Shown here: piece by piece, positions 28,301-35,703 of the stretch
Layout of the letters: each line of letters begins with the position of its first letter
Numbering within the stretch: position 1 is the first letter of the stretch
NCBI RefSeq assembly: GCF_964355755.1
Contig: NC_092674.1
Location: forward strand, 18,428,501 to 18,492,500
Direction: 5' to 3'
DNA length: 64,000 nt
From: Antedon mediterranea
Lineage: Eukaryota > Echinodermata > Crinoidea > Comatulida > Antedonidae
Translations under genes and position numbers: made by a program
Notes under the pieces: model-generated
Told to the model about the DNA's origin: nothing
Databases searched by the model: none
Seen by the model: the letters and a program-made list of their open reading frames with translations, nothing else

Positions 28301-31300
28301 AGTGTACATATTTTAGACAAATCTAAAAGTATAATTGGTTAAGAAATTATCTAGTAGACAACACAATACTACAAAACATTCAACTATTTAGACTTGTGCA
28401 ATTCAGTAAGTTTAGTTGGTTGTAAGACACAATTAAACATAGCAATTCAGTTTAGTTTAGTTGGTTGTAAGACAAAATTAAATAGAGAAGTTTAGTTAAT
28501 TTGGTTGTAGAACAAAATTAAACAGAGCAATTCAGTTTAGTTTAGTTGGTTGTAGGACAAAATTAAACACAGCAGTTCAGGTTATAGGACACAATTAAGA
28601 GTAAATATTTGAGACAAATCTAACAGAATAATTGGTTGAGAAATCTATCTATCTAATCTATTAGACAACACAATATTACAGCACATAGTAGTTAAACATG
28701 TGTAGGGTTAGAATTCTTATAGAACCCATTTAGGAGTACATATTTTAAACATATTTAACAGAATAATTGGTTAAGAAATCATCTATTAGACAACACAATA
28801 ATGCAGAGCATTCAAGTAGTTAGACATGTGTAGGGGTAGAGTTATTATAGAACACAATTAAGAGTACATTGTAGTTTGATCTATTGGTTGTAGAACAAAA
28901 TTAAACCGAGCAATGCAGTTCAGTTTAGTTAGTTGTTTAAGGCAAAATTAAACACAGCAATGCAGTTCAGTTTAGTTAGTTGTTTAGGGCAAAATTAAAC
29001 ACAGCAATGCAGTTCAGTTTAGTTAGTTGCTTAATGACAAAGTTAAACAAAGGAATTCAGTTTAGATTTGTTAGTTACTTACAACAAAATTAAAGAGAGG
29101 AATGCAGTTTAATTTAGTTAGTTGTTTAGGGCAAAATAAAAAACAGCAAATCTAACACTATAATTGGTTAAGAACTTTTAGACAAAACAATTATACATGG
29201 TACAGTTATTATAGAACACAATTAGGAGTAAATATTTTAGACAAATCTGAAGTAGAATTAGTTGAGAAATTCTAAATGAAACAACCCAATAATACAGGAC
29301 ATTCAAGTTGTTAGACATGTGTAGGGGTACAGTTATTATAGAGCACAATCAAGAGTACATATTTTAGACAAATCTAACAGTATAATTTGGTTGAGAAATC
29401 ATCTAATAGACAACACAATAATACAGGACATTCTAGTAGTTCACATTTGTAAGGAGGAGTACAGATATTATAGAACACAATTAGGAGTACATATTTTAGA
29501 CAAATCTAACATTACAACTGGTTGAGAAATCATCTATAGAACAACCCAACAATACAGGACATTCAAGTAGTTAGACATGTGTAGGGGTACAGTTATTATA
29601 GCACACAATTAAGAGTACATATTTTAGACAAATCTGAAGTATAATTAGTTGATAAATCATCTATTGAACAACTCAACAATACAAGACATTCAAGTATTTA
29701 GGTTACAGTTATTATAGAGCACAATTTAGAGTAAATATTTTAGACAAATTTAACAATACAATTGGTTGAGAAATAATCTATTGAACAACCCAATAATGCA
29801 AATTTCACATTCAACTAGTTACACGTGTGGTTCTAGAACAAAATTAAACAGAGCAATTTAGTTTAGTTTGTTAGAGGACACAATTAAACAGAGAAATTTT
29901 GTTTAGTTGGTTATAGGACACAATTGAACACAGCAGCTTAGTTTAGTTTAGTTGGTTGTAGGACACAATTAAACAGAGCAATTCAGTTTAGTTTAGTTGG
30001 TTGTAGAACAAAATTAAACAGAGCAATTTAATTTAGTTTAGTTGGTTGTAGGACAAAATTAAACACAGCAGCTTAGTTTAGTTTAGTTGGTTGTAGGACA
30101 CAATTTAACACAGCAGCACAGTTTAGTTTAGTAATTAAACAGAGAAATTTAGTTTAGTTGGTTTTAGGACCCAATTAAACACAGCAGTTTAGTTTAGAAC
30201 AAAATAAACAGAGAAATTCAATTTAGTTTAGTTGGTTGTAGGACACAATTTAACAGAGTAATTCAGTTTATTTTATTTGGTTGTAGAACAACATTAAACA
30301 GAGCAATTCTAATTTAGCTTAGTTGGCTGTAGGACACAATTAAACAGAGCAATTCAGTTTAGTTTAGTTGGTGTTAAGACACAATTAAACATAGCAATTC
30401 AGTTTAGTTTAGTTGGTTTTAGGACACAATTAAACAGAGCAATTCAGTGTAGTTTAGTTGGTTTTAGGACACAATTAAACATAGCAATTCAGTTTAGTTT
30501 AGTTGGTTTTAGGACACAATTAAACAGAGTAATTCAGTTTAGTTTAGTTGGTTGTAAGACACAATTAAACATAGCAATTCAGTGTAGTTTAGTTGGTTTT
30601 AGGACACAATTAAACATAGCAATTCAGTTTAGTTTAGTTGTTTTTAGGACACAATTAAACAGAGTAATTCAGTTTAGTTTAGTTGGTTGTAAGACACAAT
30701 TAAACAGAGTAATTCAGTTTAGTTTAGTTGGTTGTAAGACACAATTAAACACAGCAGTTCAGTTCAGTTTAGTTGAGTTGTGTGTAGAACAAAACTAAAC
30801 AGAACAGTTTAGTTTAATTGGTTATAGGAAACAGGTAAACACAGCAGTTCAGTTTAGTTTAGTTTAGTTGGTTGTAGAACAAAATAAACAGAGTAATTCA
30901 GTTTAGTTTAGTTGGTTGTAGAACAGAATAAACAGAGCAATTCAGTTTAATTTAGTTGGTTGTAGAACAAAATTAAACCGAGCAATTCAGTTTAGATTAG
31001 TTGGTTGTAGGACATAATTAAACACAGCAGTTCAGTTTAGTTAAGTTGGTTGTAGAACAAAATTAAACACAGCCATTCATCTATTAGCCAAAACAATAAT
31101 ACAGAGCATTCAAATATTTAGACATATGTAGGGGTACAGTTATTGTAGACAACAATTAAGATAATATATTTTAGACAAATTTAAAAGTATAATTGGTTGG
31201 GAAATTATCTAGTAGACAACAAAACAATACAGAACATTCAAATATTTAGACATGTGTAGGGGTACAGTTATTATAGAACATCATTAAGTGTACATATTTT

Positions 31301-34300
31301 AGACAAATCTAAAAGTATAATTGGTTAAGAAATTATCTAGTAGACAACACAATACTACAGAACATTCAAATATTTAGACTTGTGCAATTCAGTTAGTTTA
31401 GTTGGTTGTAAGACACAATTAAACATAGCAATTCAGTTTAGTTTAGTTGGTTGTAAGACAAAATTAAATAGAGAAGTTTAGTTAAGTTGGTTGTAGAACA
31501 AAATTAAACAGAGCAATTCAGTTTAGTTTAGTTAGTTATAGGACAAAATTAAACACAGCAGTTCAGGTTATAGGACACAATTAAGAGTAAATATTTGAGA
31601 CAAATCTAACAGAATAATTGGTTGAGAAATCTATCTATCTAATCTATTAGACAACACAATATTACAGCACATAGTAACATGTGTAGGGTTAGAATTCTTA
31701 TAGAACCCATTTAGGAGTACATATTTTAAACATATTTAACAGAATAATTGGTTAAGAAATCATCTATTAGACAACACAATAATGCAGAGCATTCAAGTAG
31801 TTAGACATGTGTAGGGGTAGAGTTATTATAGAACACAATTAAGAGTACATTGTAGTTTGATCTATTGGTTGTAGAACAAAATTAAACCGAGCAATGCAGT
31901 TCAGTTTAGTTAGTTGTTTAAGGCAAAATTAAACACAGCAATGCAGTTCAGTTTAGTTAGTTGTTTAGGGCAAAATTAAACACAGCAATGCAGTTCAGTT
32001 TAGTTAGTTGCTTAATGACAAAGTTAAACAAAGGAATTCAGTTTAGATTTGTTAGTTACTTACAACAAAATTAAAGAGAGGAATGCAGTTTAATTTAGTT
32101 AGTTGTTTAGGGCAAAATAAAAAACAGCAAATCTAACACTATAATTGGTTAAGAACTTTTAGACAAAACAATTATACATGGTACAGTTATTATAGAACAC
32201 AATTAGGAGTAAATATTTTAGACAAATCTGAAGTAGAATTAGTTGAGAAATTCTAAATGAAACAACCCAATAATACAGGACATTCAAGTTGTTAGACATG
32301 TGTAGGGGTACAGTTATTATAGAGCACAATCAAGAGTACATATTTTAGACAAATCTAACAGTATAATTTGGTTGAGAAATCATCTAATAGACAACACAAT
32401 AACACAGGAAATTCTAGTAGTTCACATTTGTAGGGAGGAGTACAGATATTATAGAACACAATTAGGAGTACATATTTTAGACAAATCTAACATTACAACT
32501 GGTTGAGAAATCATCTATAGAACAACCCAACAATACAGGACATTCAAGTAGTTAGACATGTGTAGGGGTACAGTTATTATAGCACACAATTAAGAGTACA
32601 TATTTTAGACAAATCTGAAGTATAATTAGTTGATAAATCATCTATTGAACAACTCAACAATACAAGACATTCAAGTATTTAGGTTACAGTTATTATAGAG
32701 CACAATTTAGAGTAAATATTTTAGACAAATTTAACAGTAAAATTTGAGAAATAATCTATTGAACAACCCAATAATACACATTTCACATTTAACTAGTTAC
32801 ACGTGTGTAGGGGTACAGTTATTATAGCACACAATTTTAGACAAATAATTTGTTTAGAAATCATCCATTAGACAACACAACGACACAGGACATTCAAGAA
32901 GTTAGACATCTGTGTGGATACAGTTATTATACAGCACGATTAAGAGTACAGCTGTATTTTAGACAAATCTAACAGAATAATTTGTTTAGAAATCATCTGG
33001 TAAACAACACAACAGTACAGAACATTTAAGTAGTTAGACATTTGTAGGGGTAAAGTTATTATAAAACATATATACTAGACAAATCTACCAATACAACTGT
33101 TTGAAAAATCATTTATTAGACAATAAAACAATACAGGACACTTAACTAATTTCTTAGAAAAAAACAATTACAAATTTAATTATACACCCAAATGCAAAAA
33201 CCAAAAGTAACTATTGTTAAACAACTGTACTTTTACTAGTATTACTGATACAATTTTAATGTTTGCAGTCAATTAAATGAACACTTAACATGCTTATTGT
33301 GAAACCTGGTTAAATCCTGCAATATTCTTCTACCCACAGTGTGTTGCTGTTTGGACTGTCATTGAAGGAGCATTTTCATAGAATGAGCATACTGAAGTAG
33401 AAGTCTAAATGTATTCACCTATTCATTTGAAACTCATCAACATTATACAGCAGCAGCTCCATAGTGTTTGGTTGCATGAATGATTGGCCAGGACTTGTAT
33501 TCAATGACATTTTTTAACAAACGTTACATAAATGCTTACATAGGCCTTAATTCTTTAGCCTTTCCAGGTTAAACTATTAAATGTGTTACCTTTTATAAGA
33601 AATAATTATTTTGAATTAATTTAAGCTCTTCCCTTAGTTTGTTTTTAGTAATTTGTAAGTTTTATTTTAATTTCTTATTAAATTAAATCAAAGATGAAAT
33701 AAAGTTATAAAAGTTGTCTTCAATTCTGTGTGTACCTGCTTTTATCTAATACATACAGCTACAGATGAAGGCTGCAGTTGGGTTCTAACTAGTCATTCCA
33801 TTTATTACTATTCTCTCCTTATTTTGCTCACACTGGGCCACTATTTAAAAAGCTCATCATCCTAAAGTTAAATTACTTGCATTAATTTTATTAATCTTCA
33901 GTGTTCATGTTTTTGGAAGACAGTACATCTTTAAGTCAATGTGATTGGTTTTTTTAAACTGGTTATATATACTTGTTAAACCTTATTTCTGATTTACTTT
34001 AAACTGAAACCTTTTGTTTTGCTGAAAAGGGTCAAGTCATGACAAGTGCTTTTGCACTTCTGGACTTGATCCTGACTGCCATAATTATGAGGTTTACTAC
34101 ATTAAACATGAATTAAAAATGAATTATGAGAACCCTAGCACACGATGATGATTATGGATAGAGTTGTTGATTTTCAAGTCCATAATTCTTGTAACATCCA
34201 AAGTTGTATAACACTGCATCAGTGTTGTCCACAACGTAGGTCTATTAGTGTCTGTCAACATATGGTTTTTATTATATAAAATGTTATCAACTACATTTTA

Positions 34301-35656
34301 TTAACATGCTCCAATGTTATTTTCTATTTATTTTCGACCAAAAACAAGTTAAAAAAACAATCTTGTATAGTCAATGTATTCAATTATAATCTCTATTCAT
34401 CCGTTTAAAAAGAAATATAACATCATGTTTGCATGTACTTGATAACATTTTGTCATACAAACTTACTTGGTGTAGATTACTGTAGAAGCTTACTAAACTT
34501 AATCTAGGTACTTGGAAATACTGTAGTAACCCACCCCACACTCAGCTTTGTACGTCACTAATTTATTGAGAAAAATACAAAACTACAGTAAAGTAAACAC
34601 ATTTGCTGATTTACCTTTATTAATTAGTTTTTATTAATGATTTTGACACCTTTTTTCAAGTTAAACACAGGCCTACTACTATCATATGCTATTTATTACT
34701 GTATTTTGTATTCTCATCATCATCTTTTTATTATTAGTATTTCTGCACAGCGTCAGCTACATCATCTTCATTGATTTCAGACAAGACAAATGTTCTTCCA
34801 CCAACATTTAATATTAGTTGGTTATTATTATCAACTAACTTTTAGGATGGGCTTTAAAACTTTCACATCTTTTTATATTAATATATTATAATATCACAAC
34901 CTGAAAGAAATAAAATAATTATTTAACAATTTGCATAACACATTTAGAAATAAAATTAAACAAAGGTACTGTAGTGTAAAACACATACAGCATAAAAAAG
35001 CCTTCATAAGGCCTTACTTAGTTAGGCTAAGCCTTAGCCTAGCCTACAGACAGGCCCTAGCTAGGGCCTACCTACCTATGTAGGCTACAGGCCTAGTAGG
35101 TTAGGCCTAAGCCTAGGTCCTCTATTAAGCTAGGCCTACCTAGGCCTAGTAGCCTACTACTACTAGGCCTCTAGGCTAGGCTTGCCTATTATGATGAGCC
35201 CTAGCTACTAGGCCTAGCCTAGGCCTAGCTAGACCTAGAAGGCTATAATCAAATGATTTATTTGATTTGAAAAGTCTGACATCAAAGCCCCGATATGGGT
35301 AAAAACCCTACCTGCCTAGGCTCCTAGCCTATGTTTGGTACAAAATACACAAAATTACGTACATTAATTATTTTTTATAAAGTTGTTGGAAAGCCTGAAA
35401 TCCGTCGCAAATGGCAAATCATAATTTCATCGCACATCACATTTCCTTTCAATTTTCGAAGAAGAAATAACGGAAATGACGTCACATGGGCAATGAAAAC
35501 TCCAACGTAGCAAACGTCCATAGCCAACGTAGCAAAATGACAGTAGCAAACGGCCAAAAAGTCTTGAATTCGTAGCAATCGGCCATTTGAGTTCTTCAGA
35601 ACGTAGCAATCGGCCATTTGAGTTCTTCAGAACGTAGCAATCGGCCAACAAGATCT

Positions 35657-35703
<47 letters not shown>

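Larger units (their letters stand above)
16436..33170. repeat. ~16.7-kb satellite field (interrupted at 17424-19215)
   Basis: Two intermixed module types. Module 1 is about 127 bp (GAAATCATCTATTGAACAAC, TACAGGACATTCAAGTAGTT, AGACATGTGTAGGGGTACAG, TTATTATAGAACACAATTAA). Module 2 is 45 bp (TTGGTTGTAGGACACAATTA, AACAGAGCAATTCAGTTTAG, TTTAG). Before 23.8 kb the modules alternate irregularly; after it they form higher-order repeats. The field is non-coding and has stops in every frame. Confidence 0.95.
14690..33720 (+). ncRNA. Candidate plus-strand spliced long non-coding RNA
   Basis: A series of exon-like segments with polypyrimidine-AG acceptors and GT donors on the plus strand: a first segment ending at 14752 (AACCAG/GTATAC), 15864-15943, 16255-16312, 17865-17943, 18201-18272, 18623-18713, 19036-19099, and a terminal exon from 33340 (TACCCACAG acceptor) with AATAAA at 33698-33703. 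The exons contain stops in all frames and repeat one another (15864 with 17865; 16255 with 19036). The last intron would be ~14.2 kb of satellite. It is antisense to gene A and lies wholly inside its giant intron. No expression evidence is available; splice-site quality and duplication are the only support. Confidence 0.3.
13393..35658. mobile_element. ~22.3-kb composite block bounded by inverted GGCC-TTGCTAC repeats
   Basis: Immediately inside the left TA run, AACTCAACGGCCTTTGCTAC, CTCAAATGGCCTTTGCTAC and later GGCCGTTTGCTACG (14091) appear on the plus strand. Immediately inside the right TA run the same motif appears inverted at least four times (GTAGCAATCGGCCATTTGAG, GTAGCAAACGGCC, 35510-35650). 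Further in, AGGCCT-rich islands occur on both sides (14868-15410 and 34990-35260). The interior carries a candidate spliced non-coding RNA and a 16.7-kb satellite field but no protein-coding gene. I infer a large non-autonomous insertion into a TA microsatellite. Chance juxtaposition of two related repeats is the alternative. Confidence 0.45.

Noticed and set aside
16436-33170. Regular repeats that superficially resemble a CRISPR array
   Set aside because: Units of 45 and ~127 bp are contiguous without unique spacers, the genome is eukaryotic, and no Cas genes exist. It is a satellite.
35375-35651. Two overlapping minus-strand frames with CYV and GRLL repeats
   Set aside because: They translate the tandem subterminal repeat CGTAGCAATCGGCC and are not protein-coding.
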